From NCBI GenBank assembly GCA_023362775.1, contig JALMGJ010000012.1, positions 21,968,001 through 22,032,000 of the forward strand: DNA of 64,000 nucleotides, written 5' to 3'. The stretch is from Charina bottae. Taxonomy: Eukaryota; Chordata; Lepidosauria; Squamata; Charinaidae. The translations under genes were made by a program, and so were the position numbers. Every line of letters starts with the position of its first letter. The first letter of the stretch is position 1. Under the pieces are notes generated by a model. It had not been told where the DNA came from. It saw only the letters and a program-made list of their open reading frames with translations, and ran no database searches. This document shows positions 1 to 10,053 of this stretch, piece after piece.

Positions 1-298
1 GCCAAAGGAGAAAGACCATGGAGGCACAGGGCCTCATGCCAGATAGTATGGAAGAGTCCTGCAGTGGGCCAGTTGGAGCTCTTCCTCCGTGAGACATAAA
101 ATGTTTGCATACATGAAGGCTTGTTCAATTTCCAATGGTTTAAACTAGTTTTCTACCAGGTCACCTTGATATGCCTCATTGGCAGGCTGGTCCTGAGATG
201 GAGGCTTCATCATGAGGATAGGTTCTCAACAAATGCTAAGCAGGTCGTGTTGGTGCCAGGGCAAGGACAGTGTGTGAATGAGCCTATCAGTCTTTCTC
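1..298. other. Unassigned sequence
   Basis: No repeat family or coding signal is recognised. The longest open frame is 61 codons and has no recognisable domain. Confidence 0.5.
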
Positions 299-788
299 CC
301 AGGTAGCAGACATCTCTTTATTTCATGAATACAGTCACCATCCCTATGAATTTCTGAGCCTAGGAAGATAAAAGGCTATTAGTACTACAACTTCATCTCC
401 ACCTGCTTGTCTTTGGGTGGCATTACCTGTTGAAATAACCTTAGTTTTGTTTGCTAGCTTGCTTGCTTTTAATAATGAGCAGCAGAACAAATCTGCACTA
501 TTTTCTTTTACCTTCCACTGGAGATTCTTGAAGTCTTCTTCACTTCTAGCCATGAAAGTGGTGTTCTCTGCATATTTAAAACTGTTTGTGTTTGTCCCAG
601 CAATTTTAATTTCAATTTCTAGTCCAGCATTTCTCATTATATATAGTGTACATATAATTTAAATCAGTGGACAACCTTTCCCAATTTTGAATCATTGAGT
701 TGCTCTATTTTCCATTCTAACTGTTGCCTCCTATCATGATACAATTTTTTAAACTGTTGGCCTGGTACAGGTACGTTGTGCTCTATAT
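299..788 (-). mobile_element. RTE-BovB LINE fragment, antisense (reverse transcriptase region)
   Basis: Read on the minus strand, 344-637 gives a peptide beginning MRNAGLEIEIKIAG and running through KYAENTTFMA and a run of SEED-like acidic residues. This matches the BovB reverse transcriptase region around the catalytic YADD box. Here the box reads YAEN, so both catalytic aspartates are damaged. A frameshift separates this from the following segment, whose translation (FYLPRLRNS, then a CIHE-like stretch near 330) corresponds to the next conserved BovB block. The element is therefore a dead copy. A small hAT element interrupts it at 789-885, and the BovB resumes at 894. Confidence 0.8.
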
Positions 789-885
789 CAGTGTTTCTCA
801 ACCTCAGCAACTTTAAGATGCTGGCTGGGGAATTCTGAGAGTTGAACTCCACACATCTTGAAATTGCTGAAGTTGAGAAACACTG
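789..885. mobile_element. Short non-autonomous hAT element (CAGTGTTTCTCAACC termini), copy 1
   Basis: The ends are inverted: CAGTGTTTCTCAACCT at the left and AGTTGAGAAACACTG at the right, and the interior is a near palindrome around GGGGAATTCTGAGAGTTGAA. The 8-bp flanks (ctctatat at 781-788, ctctgtac at 886-893) match at six of eight positions, as expected for an old hAT target duplication. There is no coding capacity, so movement would have needed a transposase supplied elsewhere. It sits inside an antisense BovB. Confidence 0.8.
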
Positions 886-893
886 CTCTGTAC

Positions 894-1113
894 CATCAAA
901 ACCCATTATATAATCAATAAAGTAAAAAATATACGTTTTTTGGAACTTCCTTGCCTTTTCCATTCTCCATCAAATGTTAGGAATATGATCTCTGGTACTT
1001 CTGCTTCTTCTGAATTCAGCTTTATATCTGGCTATTTTAATTCCATGTATTGTTGAAGTCGGGACTGCTAAACCTCAAGCATTACTTTACTATATAAACT
1101 ATGCTTACTATAC
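894..1113 (-). mobile_element. RTE-BovB LINE fragment, antisense (continuation)
   Basis: This is the same BovB as 299-788, resumed after the hAT insertion. The plus strand carries blocks typical of antisense BovB reverse transcriptase, such as GGAACTTCCTTGCCTTTTCC, ATGATCTCTGGTACTTCTGC and AGCATTACTTTACTA. The reading frame is broken. The fragment ends where the palindromic PLE-like sequence begins. Confidence 0.75.
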
Positions 1114-1214
1114 ACTGTGGAGTCCTTGGTGCTCTCTGAGCCTTGTTGTTTTCTTGCAGATGAAATGTCTGCAAGAAAACAACAAGGCTCAGAGAGCACC
1201 AAGGACTCCACAGT
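1114..1214. repeat. 47-bp perfect inverted repeat, probable Penelope-like element termini
   Basis: The arms 1114-1160 and 1168-1214 are exact reverse complements, separated by the 7-nt spacer TGAAATG. The right arm (TCTGCAAGAAAACAACAAGG, then CTCAGAGAGCACC) continues into GTTCAACCCTGAGCTACAAA, which I recognise as terminal sequence of a widespread squamate Penelope-like element. The spacer joins the right arm as GAAATGTC, close to the GAAACGTC core seen at hammerhead motifs of such elements. The arrangement fits two termini in head-to-head orientation, a configuration known for PLE insertions. PLE-like sequence probably extends to about 1250. Confidence 0.75.
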
Positions 1215-1250
1215 TCAACCCTGAGCTACAAATATTCTCTTCGATTGTTA

Positions 1251-1753
1251 CTATACACTACATATACAATACAATAATGAGTATAAATAAATTTAGAGTT
1301 TAAAAATACAGTATGTATAAAAACATAATGTGATATGTATACGCTAAAAACAGGTAAAATTTAACATCTTAAATAACAGCAAGGTAAAACAGCACATTAA
1401 AAATACCAGTTGGCAGATTAAAAACAAAGTAAAAGTCTTTATAATTCACTGAACATTTATTAATGATGGGGCTGTATGCACATTTTGCAGCAGGATATTT
1501 CAAAGATGTGGGGCCACCAAAGGAAAGACCCTGTTCCTGGAACTTAGCACTAGACCACATAAACATCTAAAGTCAATCACCATGTGGGAAGAGCTTGTGA
1601 TGTGTCCTGTTTAGGGGTCAGTATTGCTATTCAGTATTGTGAAATCTGGACAGTGATGAGGCAGGAATGGCAAATGCATTACAGGTCAGCCTTTCAAGGT
1701 AGACCAGGTCAGGAAACAGACACCACAAGAAAAACTGGAACTCTACCTTATTG
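1251..1753. other. Unassigned AT-rich stretch
   Basis: No gene is visible. Around 1714-1732 a short block (AGGAAACAGACACCACAAG) resembles 44152-44172 and may be a remnant of a SINE 3' half, but it is too short to assign. Confidence 0.4.
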
Positions 1754-1761
1754 ATATAGGT

Positions 1762-1834
1762 CAGTGTTGCTGGCTGGGGAATTCTGGGAGTTGAAGTCCA
1801 GACAACTTAAAGTTGCTGAGGTTGAGAAACACTG
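1762..1834. mobile_element. Short non-autonomous hAT element (CAGTGTTTCTCAACC family), copy 2
   Basis: This copy is related to 789-885 but internally shortened to 73 bp. It starts CAGTGTTGCTGGCTGGGGAA and ends GAGGTTGAGAAACACTG. The 8-bp sequence ATATAGGT occurs at both 1754-1761 and 1835-1842, an exact hAT-type target duplication. The left terminus has lost most of the inverted repeat through an internal deletion. It lies just upstream of a sense-oriented BovB fragment. Confidence 0.85.
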
Positions 1835-1842
1835 ATATAGGT

Positions 1843-2340
1843 CATAATAGAATCTTGCTCCAGCAAAGGAGATTGTTATTTAACCGCATAGTTAAAGCAA
1901 TGGTATTCCCCGTAGTAACCTATGGCTGCGAGAGCTGGACCATAAGGAAGGCTGAGCGAAGGAAGATAGATGCTTTTGAACTGTGGTGTTGGAGGAAAAT
2001 TCTGAGAGTGCCTTGGACTGCAAGAAGATCAAACCAGTCCATACTCCAGGAAATAAAGCCAGACTGCTCACTTGAGAGAATGATATTAAAGGCAAAACCT
2101 GAAGTACTTTGGTCACGTAATGAGAAGACAGGATATCCTGGAGAAGATGCTGATGCTAGGGAAAGTGGAAGGCCAAAGGAAGAGGGGCCGACCAAGGGCA
2201 AGATGGATGGATGATATTCTGGAGGTGACGGACTTGACCTTGGGGGAGCTGGGGGTGGTGACGGCCGACAGGAAGCTCTGGCGTGGGCTGGTCCATGAAG
2301 TCACAAAGAGTCAGAAGCGACTAAACGAATAAACAACAAA
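1843..2340 (+). mobile_element. RTE-BovB LINE 3' end, sense
   Basis: The translation contains KAMVFPVVTYGCESWTIRKA, then RRKIDAFELWCWRKILRVPW and SNQSILQEIKPDCSLE, the conserved C-terminal part of BovB ORF2. A frameshift near 2100 moves the remaining coding (MRRQDILEKMLMLGK, RGRPRARWMDDILEVTD, VHEVTKSQKRLNE) into another frame, so the copy is inactive. The 3' end is the usual AAACGAATAAACAACAA tail. This copy belongs to the GRPRARWMDDILEVTD subtype, like 7023-7214 and 46450-46799. Confidence 0.9.
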
Positions 2341-3606
2341 TAAAATCTTGAAAGCTTGACAGAGTTTTCCCTTCCCTCCCTCTTATACCAAAGAGGGTCA
2401 AGATGAGGCAATCTTGAGTTTTTTTCTCATGCTTTCCTGTTTTCTCAGGTGAAACACATGTACTAACAGTCACTCCATCTCTTCTCCAAGGTCATCTCTA
2501 TGTCCCTCTGCAGGAAGATATGGTTTGCAGAGACTTCCATGCCAGTAAGATTACACTTGAAGATCATGTGGACACTATAGGAGCAAGCTACTTTGAGCCC
2601 CAAGGAGGAAAAGAGGGATACAGAGGAAATGACTTGATGCTAGGGACTGCTATCTTATAAAACAGAAATCATAGAGGAAGCAAACAATAGGAATTCTTAG
2701 CATTCTGGAGATTCTCCTACATCAAGGGAACAGAGAAATTTGTGTTGAAAGTTCTACAGCTGTTTGTACTGAATGTGAGTAAAAGTGGACCTTAGAGACA
2801 GAAATGCCGATTGCTGCCTCCTGCTTTTGTAATCTACATGATTATCCCATTAATCATATGTGCCTCCCAGGGTTCTAGTGTTACAAGCTCTTTTCTTAGG
2901 AATGTCCCATGTAAAACTTCATGGCTCCAAGTCAGGGGGAAAAAAACCCTCAGAGGCAAAATTGAGATGTTCTTATATATCCTTTGTGGCATATAAAAAT
3001 AGTGGTGGATCTTCTGCATTCTTAAAAATGAAACAAAGACATTTTGTTTTTAGAATGTTGCTCATTTTGAACCGAGGTAGTAAAGTCGTGCTGGCTAGAG
3101 ATGATGACATTGGTCCAAAACATCTGGAAGGCTCCAGCTGGGAAAGGCTGGCATCAGTTTTCAAAATGTATCCACAGGAATTCTGGAGTTTCTCAGAAGA
3201 TTATTAGAGCTTCCATACAGAGAAAGCTGATAATGTCAGATCTGCTAACTTGGTGGAAGAGCATGTTTTGCTTACAAAAGTCATGTAAATGGACATGTTT
3301 AGTCTGTATACTGAACGTGGAGATGGAAAGAGGTTAGGATTCCATTAGGAGCTCTGCCTGCTCCTATATATACATTCAACAAGGCATGCCTTTGATCCTA
3401 TTTGTGTGTACACATCTACTCATTATGGAAGAATGAGATTGTGGAATTAATCAGAAATTCATCTGACTGCTCCCTGATGTACCTACACACTCAGGATTGA
3501 TGTCTCTCTACCGAAGGCAGCCCTTCAATCAAGTGGGGTCTTCCATCAGTACAACAGAGAAAGAGACAAGTTCCCTACTCTGTATCCACTTCTACATGTC
3601 TCCAAG
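2341..3606. other. Unassigned sequence before the PLE insertion
   Basis: No known repeat or exon is recognised. The longest open frame (2860-3207, 115 codons) is rich in basic and aromatic residues with no recognisable domain. It lacks credible splice or codon-use support. Confidence 0.4.
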
Positions 3607-3619
3607 TGTTCTCCCAAGA

Positions 3620-4262
3620 AAACAACATCCAACTGAAGAAAAACAGCCCCCCTACAAACAAAGTATTCCTGCCCTACATCAAAGGAGTCACTGACCGCAT
3701 GGGAAAACTGATGGAAAAACACAACTTTCAAACAGTCTTCAGACCCACCAGGAAAATACAACAAATGCTAAAATCAGCAAAAGACAAAAGGGACCCCTGC
3801 ACCGCTGCAGGAGTATACCGCATACCATGCAGCTGCGGACAAGTATACATCGTAACCACAAAACGAAGCATTCACACCAGGATAAAAGAACACGAAAGAC
3901 ACTGCAGACTACAGCAACTGGAAAAATCTTCAGTAGCTGAACATGCTCTCAAGCAAACGGGACACAAAATCCTATTTGAAAACACAGAAATACTGGACAA
4001 CACCAAAAGCCACTACACCAGATTATACAGAGAAGCCATTGAAATTCACAAACACCAGCACAGTTACAATAAAAAAGAAGAAAGTCTAAAAATTAGCAAA
4101 ACCTGGCTACCAGTCCTGAAAAACATAGCCTGCAAAAGGTCAACGAACTCAGTCCAACCACCAGGACATGGGAATACTTCTCACAATGAACATGCTAATC
4201 ACGCTCATCAGCCACTCGTTAACATTTCAACACAACAAAAAACCCCACCTAATCTCCTATAA
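3620..4262 (+). pseudogene. PLE GIY-YIG endonuclease domain (truncated ORF)
   Basis: The product would be the C-terminal nuclease of a Penelope-type polyprotein, which nicks target DNA to prime reverse transcription. The open frame runs to the TAA at 4260-4262. It includes PPTNKVFLPYIKGVTDRMG, then the nuclease core: GVYRIPCSC (GIY position), VYIV (the YIG motif with Gly changed to Val), TRIKEHERHC (the catalytic Arg and a conserved His), SSVAEHAL (the conserved Glu region) and YREAIEIHKHQ. No start codon belongs to this piece. The frame also reads a few codons upstream of 3620, but the 13-bp target duplication shows those are host flank. With the reverse transcriptase lost and YIG altered it is unlikely to be active. 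Confidence 0.85.
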
Positions 4263-4328
4263 CTTAGCTCTATAAATAGAAAACAAAACATTGCCACTCT
4301 ACCTGGGCACAGAGATTTTGCTTCTGTC

Positions 4329-4387
4329 TGTGCTCCTGCCCTCTGAAGATGCTGGCCACAGATGCTGGTGAAACGTTAGGAACCACA
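4329..4387 (+). ncRNA. Hammerhead-like ribozyme motif in PLE 3' region
   Basis: CTGAAGA (4343-4349, a CUGANGA core) is followed by a wobble-rich stem II (GCTGGC 4351-4356 with GCTGGT 4364-4369) and then GAA plus ACGT (4370-4376) and T4377 at the cleavage position. The palindromic ACGT would be the two-base-pair stem III seen in minimal hammerheads that work as dimers. Stem I can form from CCT (4340-4342) with AGG (4378-4380), with an outer TGTG/CACA helix. Hammerhead motifs are established features of PLEs. Stem II carries one unpaired base and several G-T pairs, so activity is uncertain. Confidence 0.55.
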
Positions 4388-4480
4388 ACTTCCAGAACAC
4401 GGCCACACAGCCCAGAAGACCCACAACAGCCATCGAACTCCGGCCGTGAAAGCCTTTGACAATACATTGTTCTCCCAAGA

Positions 4481-5559
4481 CTTGAGGGCAATAGATCCCT
4501 TGAGTTACAGAGGAGAGGGGAAATCAGCTTTAGTGACCCCATTCTGTTGATAGAAGCAACTAATGGATCAAAAAGCCATCTCCAGCAGAGTGGCATCAAT
4601 TGTACATCATTCATACATTCTACTCCAACGTTATGCTGGTGCATGTAGACATGGGAAGGAACCCTTGAGCACTCTTCTTTGGATTAGTGCTCAGTGTATG
4701 TGCATGTAAGGTGCACAAAGGGATAACATACCTTCATTGTGGTGATATTTCACAATAATGCACAGCTAAGTGCCTGACCCTTTTTGCCACTGGTTTGTGT
4801 AGCTAGTGACCTGTGAAAAAAGTGTATGTCCTAAATGATATCCCCAGAATGCTCTGCAATGCACAGGGACTCTGTAGCAGAGACATGGCAAATGAGATGC
4901 TCCTCTACCTGGAAAGCATTGCCTAGGAGGATCATTTTTTTTAAAAAAAAGTAGAACATTACTGCAGAAGGAAATGTCTGAATAAAAAGTGTCTTAAGTA
5001 GGACACGCCAAGGCTTTGAAAAGTGGATTTGAACATTCACTTTATCCCATGGCAACTTTCCCCCAGCCTGGATGCCTTTCTGATGAATGAACTTCTATTC
5101 CCTAAATACCCAGCTGGTAAGGGGGTTGCTGGGGATCGAAGCCAACGGATCTCAAGAACATCCTGGTTGGGGAAAGGTGCTCCAGGGTTTGGACAAACCT
5201 CCTGATGCATTAAACACACACATGAGGATTAGGCAGCCTTGACCTCTCCCTTCATAGAGGCAACTGGCCAACCTCCCTTCTCGCTGCATTGGCATCCGTG
5301 TGAAAGAGCCTCATGCATCTGCATGTAGGACTGCTTCTCCAGCTGTGAGATAGATAACTGGCAGAGAGCATGTTCAGAATAACCAAACAGCCCCTTGCTG
5401 TGCTTTTAGCACATAAGAGAATTTGTGTATACCTCTCTACTCACAGCTGCTTTTTAGATGAGTATGCCACATACAGAACAAGAAAAACGTATAGGGTACT
5501 ACCTCAGCATCATGCTGCTCAGAAGCACTATTCTGCTGTATTTATGAGATCTACATCCC
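4481..5559. other. Unassigned sequence
   Basis: No repeat family or exon is recognised. All open frames are below 125 codons, and the longest, on the minus strand at 4270-4644, is mostly antisense to the PLE tail. Confidence 0.4.
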
Positions 5560-5880
5560 ATCTTTTATTCAGGAGTGCTCCTTTTCCCTGTTTTTCTCAA
5601 CAATCCTGTGAAGTAGGTTAGGCTGAGTGTGCTGAAGATGGACTAAATCCTGGGTCTCCCCATTCCTAGGCCAACACTATACCACACTAACTCATTGAAA
5701 ACTATGGACTATAATCTACCACGCTGGTCCACTGTGGGTTGGTCAATAGCTGTTTTTCAACTTTCCGGTCTAGGATTGTGAGGTAGTAACTGGACCAAAG
5801 TCACCCAACCGTCTTCTATGCCTAAAGGAGAACTAGAGCCAGTTAAGCTAGTCCAACAGCTTAACTGCTACACCACACTG
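5560..5880. repeat. Possible MIR/core-SINE or L2-type remnant
   Basis: Blocks such as CAATCCTGTGAAGTAGGTTA and CCAAAGTCACCCAACC followed by GCCTAAAGGAGAACTAGAGC resemble the CORE/3' part of amniote MIR-like SINEs, in which a CCAAGGTCACCCAG box precedes an AACCCRGGTCTCCC-type block. The match is piecemeal and degraded, and the element could equally be another sauropsid core-SINE. Confidence 0.35.
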
Positions 5881-6834
5881 GGTTTCATAGGTCTGCATTC
5901 AAAATGCCTCCATAATAGGAACAAGGAAATAATTGTGGCTTTGTGGTGGGAAAGACCAAGTTTCACAGACTTTGATCTCTTATAGCAGAGCTGTACATTG
6001 TGTGATCCTTCAAACCACAACTCCAATAGTGAGAGATACTTGCAGATATATTTCAGCAGTATCTGAAGGACCACACATTTATACACATTTCAGACTAACA
6101 TGCAATTGGCATGGGCACATATGTATACTAGCTTTGAGTGGACAGAGATGCATGCTCTCCACTTCACAGGTGAGGGACGTCATCCCAAATTTGTTCATGA
6201 GGTGCACTGAATACTGCCCGAGGCCATCCAAAAGAGTTACTGGGTGGTGGAACTGAGGAAGTTACCAAGACAGCCAGATGCTCCTCAGTCTTGAAGGACA
6301 AAAGAAACCCATCTCACACAGTGACTCTGGGCAGCTTACAAGATAGATCACCTAAAGGCAATATTTAAATTATTTGGATTTAAATATTATTTGGATTATT
6401 TGGGCCAGAGGGGATCTATATAACTTGACTAGCCTAGCTTCCACAACTTGAATAATAGCTTATGACATCATATTTGGTTGTAAACAGGCAAATAATTTTT
6501 CTCTTCAGATTGAGGCTCAAACTCATTAAACCAAAAGAAGGTTGCCAGATACTGTGTCTTTCATGCTGAGAAACTGTGCTTTTATCCATTTGGATTGTTT
6601 TTCAACTGATGAGATTTCTTTTCTAGTCCTCCATCAGACACTTCTTTTGTGAGAGGGAATCATTTTAATGTCCTGATGTGGGGTGGGTGGGGGGAATCTA
6701 GTTTCAATTCCCTGGGAAAGCTATTGTGCCAAGGTATGTACTATATTTCAGGGCCAAGATAAATTACATCAAATAAGCTACAAAAGACCTATAAGTTTTG
6801 TTCCATTATCCTTGTTTTTCCATCCAAATCTGTT
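5881..6834. other. Unassigned sequence
   Basis: Nothing is recognised. A 107-codon frame at 5933-6256 has no detectable domain. Confidence 0.4.
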
Positions 6835-6927
6835 TATATATATATATATATAATATATCTTTCAATAGAAGATATATATATATATATATCAATAGAAGAT
6901 ATATATATATATATATATATCAATAGA

Positions 6928-6966
<39 letters not shown>
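6835..6966. repeat. (TA)n array with interspersed CAATAGAAGA units
   Basis: Several (TA)n tracts are separated by the same short block, CAATAGAAGA, three times, with the TA tract growing from left to right. It is a higher-order microsatellite that probably expanded by slippage and unequal exchange. Confidence 0.9.
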
Positions 6967-6973
<7 letters not shown>

Positions 6974-8320
6974 ATTTTATTAAGAATTTTGATTATAATA
7001 GTAAAATCTAATACAAACTAAAGCTGATTGTAGGGAAAGTGGAAGGCAAAAGGAAGAGGGGCCGACCAAGGGCAAGATCGATGGATGATATTCTGGAGGT
7101 GACAGACTCAACCGTAGGGGAGCTGGGGATGGCGACAGCTGACAGGAAGCTCTGGTGTGGGCTGGTCCATGAAGTCATGAAGAGTCAGAAGTGACTGAAC
7201 AAATAAACAACAACAATACAAACTAAACTTAAAGAAAGAAAAGAGAATAGAAAGGAGAAAAAGTGCAAGAAAAAAGAAAGAGAGAATGACTTCCAACCTT
7301 CATCACAACAAGTATAAACAAATTTAGTGACTCTTCACCCCCCTAAGGTTACAAACATTTATATCTTCATCCCATATCCCATCTCTTATCTACTGTATAA
7401 ACAAATCCATAAAACATCTTTTCAATCCTGGTGTCAGCAGAAAGTCCGTAAAGGGTTGCCAGAAGTAACAACATATCTTGTTTTAACCTTGATCGAATAA
7501 ACCAACTTTATATTCCTTCCTTTTACTTCTAACAGTCTTAATTTTTAATTCATTCAAATATTGTCATTTGATTTCTCTTCATTTCTTCTTTGTCTTCTTT
7601 GTCCCTTCACAGAGAGTTATTCAAGACTTTAACAAGCCTCTTTTGTAAATCTAATAGGAAAAAATTATCCCTTTTAGATTTTAAAACCTCAGCCAGTTTC
7701 TTTTGCAGATCAAGTGAAACATCCTTTTCTAAGTCATTCTCTTGGCCTGACAATGGTAAATCCACTTTCAATACCATCTATATCTTGTCAGCTAAAATTT
7801 GTTCTACATCTGTCATTTCTTCAATAACATATTTTGGACATAATCTATCCATAGAAGCAGACATCATTACTGACATTGTTGATATTGTGGCTACTAATTT
7901 CTGACTCCATTCTTCAAAAGTCTCCTTCAGTATTTTCACTCTTATAACATTTTGCAACATTTTACAGGGTTGTAAATCTTTTCTCTACCTAAAAATGTTA
8001 GTCCCCTCTAGTGCGCAGTTTTTGAAATCACGAAATTGCTTATCCTTGTTGTGGCTTATAAAAACCAAAACAGAATCTATTTCCCACGAGAACCTGTTTG
8101 TTGTTTATAATTAATTCCAAAATCTCATTGTAAAAGTTTCAATATTCCAGTTTTATTTGGACCTTACACTGTTTATAATTTTCTAAGATCAAAATCTTAT
8201 TTAGCTTTTTGCTGTTTATTTCAGATTCTTTAAATTTTTAAGCTTATGATTAAAATTAAAAAATTCTTTCATTCAGGATCGAAAGCAGACTCACCCAGTA
8301 TTTTCAAACTTGTTGTTCCA
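6967..8320 (-). mobile_element. Possible L1-like LINE 5' region/ORF1, antisense, decayed
   Basis: The plus strand is T/C-rich with many short polar-residue frames when read on the minus strand. One is 7778-7960 (LKETFEEWSQKLVATIST...MDRLCPKYVIEEMTDVEQ), and others nearby read DLQKKLAEVLKSKRDN-like coiled-coil sequence. The block around 7430-7460 (CAGCAGAAAGTCCGTAAAGG, then GTTGCCAGA) resembles antisense squamate L1 sequence as I remember it. A BovB copy sits inside it at 7023-7214. No long open frame survives. Confidence 0.4.
7023..7214 (+). mobile_element. RTE-BovB LINE 3' end, sense, with 13-bp target duplication
   Basis: The sequence AATACAAACTAAA occurs at 7010-7022 and 7215-7227, bounding a 192-bp 5'-truncated BovB. 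It carries the GKVEGKRKRGRPRARSMDDILEVTDST-like C-terminus and ends AACAAATAAACAACAAC. The terminal CGACTGAACG of active copies reads TGACTGAACA here. Confidence 0.9.
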
Positions 8321-8341
8321 AAGGTCTCTAATAGCTTAGAA

Positions 8342-8603
8342 CAGAGCTTTCCAAACTGTGTGTCATAACACAAAAGTGTGTTGCCACACACAGTCTAGTG
8401 TGTCGCCACACAACCCGGAAGCGCTGATCATCATCAGCGCTTCCAGGTTTTCTCGCGGCGACACACCAACTGCAGCGTGCAAAACCCGAAAGCAGCAGCA
8501 GCGCTTCCGGGTTTTTGCACGCTGCCGCACTTCTGGGTTTTCCCGTGGCGACACACCAACGCCGGTTGGTGTGTCGCCGCAGGAAAAACTTTGGAAAGCC
8601 CTG
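8342..8603. mobile_element. Non-autonomous hAT element (CAGAGCTTTCCAAACTG termini), hairpin-rich variant
   Basis: The ends are CAGAGCTTTCCAAACTGTG and ACTTTGGAAAGCCCTG. The 8-bp target duplication GCTTAGAA is exact (8334-8341 and 8604-8611). The GC-rich interior is built of hairpins: GGAAGCGCTGAT/ATCAGCGCTTCC around 8416-8443, and GGCGACACACCAAC/GTTGGTGTGTCGCC around 8546-8577. It shares termini, but not the interior, with copies at 28983, 32140 and 60027. It encodes no transposase. Confidence 0.9.
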
Positions 8604-8611
8604 GCTTAGAA

Positions 8612-10032
8612 GTAGTTAGTGAGCAATTTCCAAAAGTGATTAGAAAGTGAGGTTTGCAAACTTAGTGTCCTTTAAAAGTTTCTGCCACGGTTGCGAGCAA
8701 GATGGTTGATCCCATCATCTCCTGGCACTCAAACCTGCGGAAAGCTGTTGTCCTGTGATCTCCTAGAGAGGAGCAGCCATCCAGAGCACATGCAGACAAT
8801 CTCCCATCCTCTCCTTATCTGGAGAAGTTCCAAAGAATTAGTCTACTCACTGGTTCCTTGGTCTTTGCTGCGGTTGTTGGCTCCGCTTTCGCAGAGCTCT
8901 CTTCAGTTCACCATGCCTCTACCAGATTGATTTAAATGTTTCAAAGAAAAAAAATGTACAAGGATTATTTTTTTAAAAACACGTTAACCATTTTATTTAT
9001 TTTTTTAAAAGTTGAATTAGTATATGTTGGTCACTGGCTTCCTAATTCATTGACAGACTATTGTCAAACTAGCATTGCATTTTAGCGAGTGGTTTTCTCA
9101 AACAAGGGAGTTGTTGAATTACCATTACCATTCCCAGCATTCCTGGCCATTCACCAGGCGGGATGTGACTGTTAGAATTCAACAGTATTTGTAGGTCAAT
9201 AATTCCTCCACCCACTCAGAGTGAGGACCAGAAGCATTCTTTTTACCTTACTCTGAATGGGCTTTAGGATTTCCTTCCAGATCTGAGTACAGATGTCATT
9301 ACATTCACAATATGATTTCCTGAATGGCTGAACCTAAAGTTCAGAAGTATTTGCCCAAACCAGACCATGTTGGCTAGAGATGTACCATTACATTGTTTGA
9401 AATCCCAGGCGCTGGGATATTTATTAAAACGAATGAGACCTAATCCACACATTTATCTTCATCACATGATAAACATAAAGTGATTAAAAAAAATTCAAAA
9501 GGGAGAATTTTAGCTGAGATGATCCCTCCATTCTGCTGCAATGGGCAGTATTACTAATTGTTAGTGATATTTGATGGGGTTGTGTGTCTGCAGCACCTGC
9601 GTTAAACTGGAGCACCAAGTTTAAACTAATAAATAAAAACCCAAGCCACATTTTTCTTTGCTACCTTCAAATTGTTTGGTTTATTGAAAAGGCTAGTATT
9701 TGCAGCCATGTCCTCAAACCATTCTTTCCAAAGGAGATTCATCATCAAAGGAAGTTAGTGTCATTAATTTATTATTACCCATCCAGAAGAAAGGCAAGTG
9801 CTAACATTCATTGAATGTTTAAAAAGAAAGGGGGGGGGGAAGGTTCATGCACATTGTAGCACTTTCCTCAGCTACTTCCTTCTCAAGTACCACATGCAAA
9901 TGCCTTAGCACATGGATCAGTCACATTCTCCAATCGCACAGGCTGTGACAAGCTGACAGAAAAACTACAAATGGTAGGAAACTAGAAAATGGCAAAGGAA
10001 TGAGCTTATGCTGATGTGTTGAGTTAGCAGAC
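8612..10032. other. Unassigned sequence
   Basis: No family or exon is recognised. A short poly-G run (9830-9839) is the only low-complexity feature, and no frame exceeds 80 codons. Confidence 0.4.
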
Positions 10033-10053
10033 ACCTAGTCCTTGGGTGGTGAA

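Larger units (their letters stand above)
3620..4467 (+). mobile_element. Penelope-like element, 5'-truncated insertion with 13-bp target duplication
   Basis: TGTTCTCCCAAGA is present at 3607-3619 and again at 4468-4480, so the insertion is delimited exactly to 848 bp. It keeps the C-terminal endonuclease part of the ORF, a 3' untranslated region with a hammerhead-like motif, and a terminus GCCTTTGACAATACAT. That last block reappears in reverse complement at the left end of a second insertion at 12520. The reverse transcriptase domain is missing because of 5' truncation. Confidence 0.9.

Noticed and set aside
3606..3619. Coding start of the PLE endonuclease at 3606
   Set aside because: The codon is GTG and lies in the duplicated target flank outside the element.
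6835..6966. CRISPR-like array of spacers and repeats
   Set aside because: Spacers are TA microsatellite and the 10-bp repeats vary; this is vertebrate DNA.
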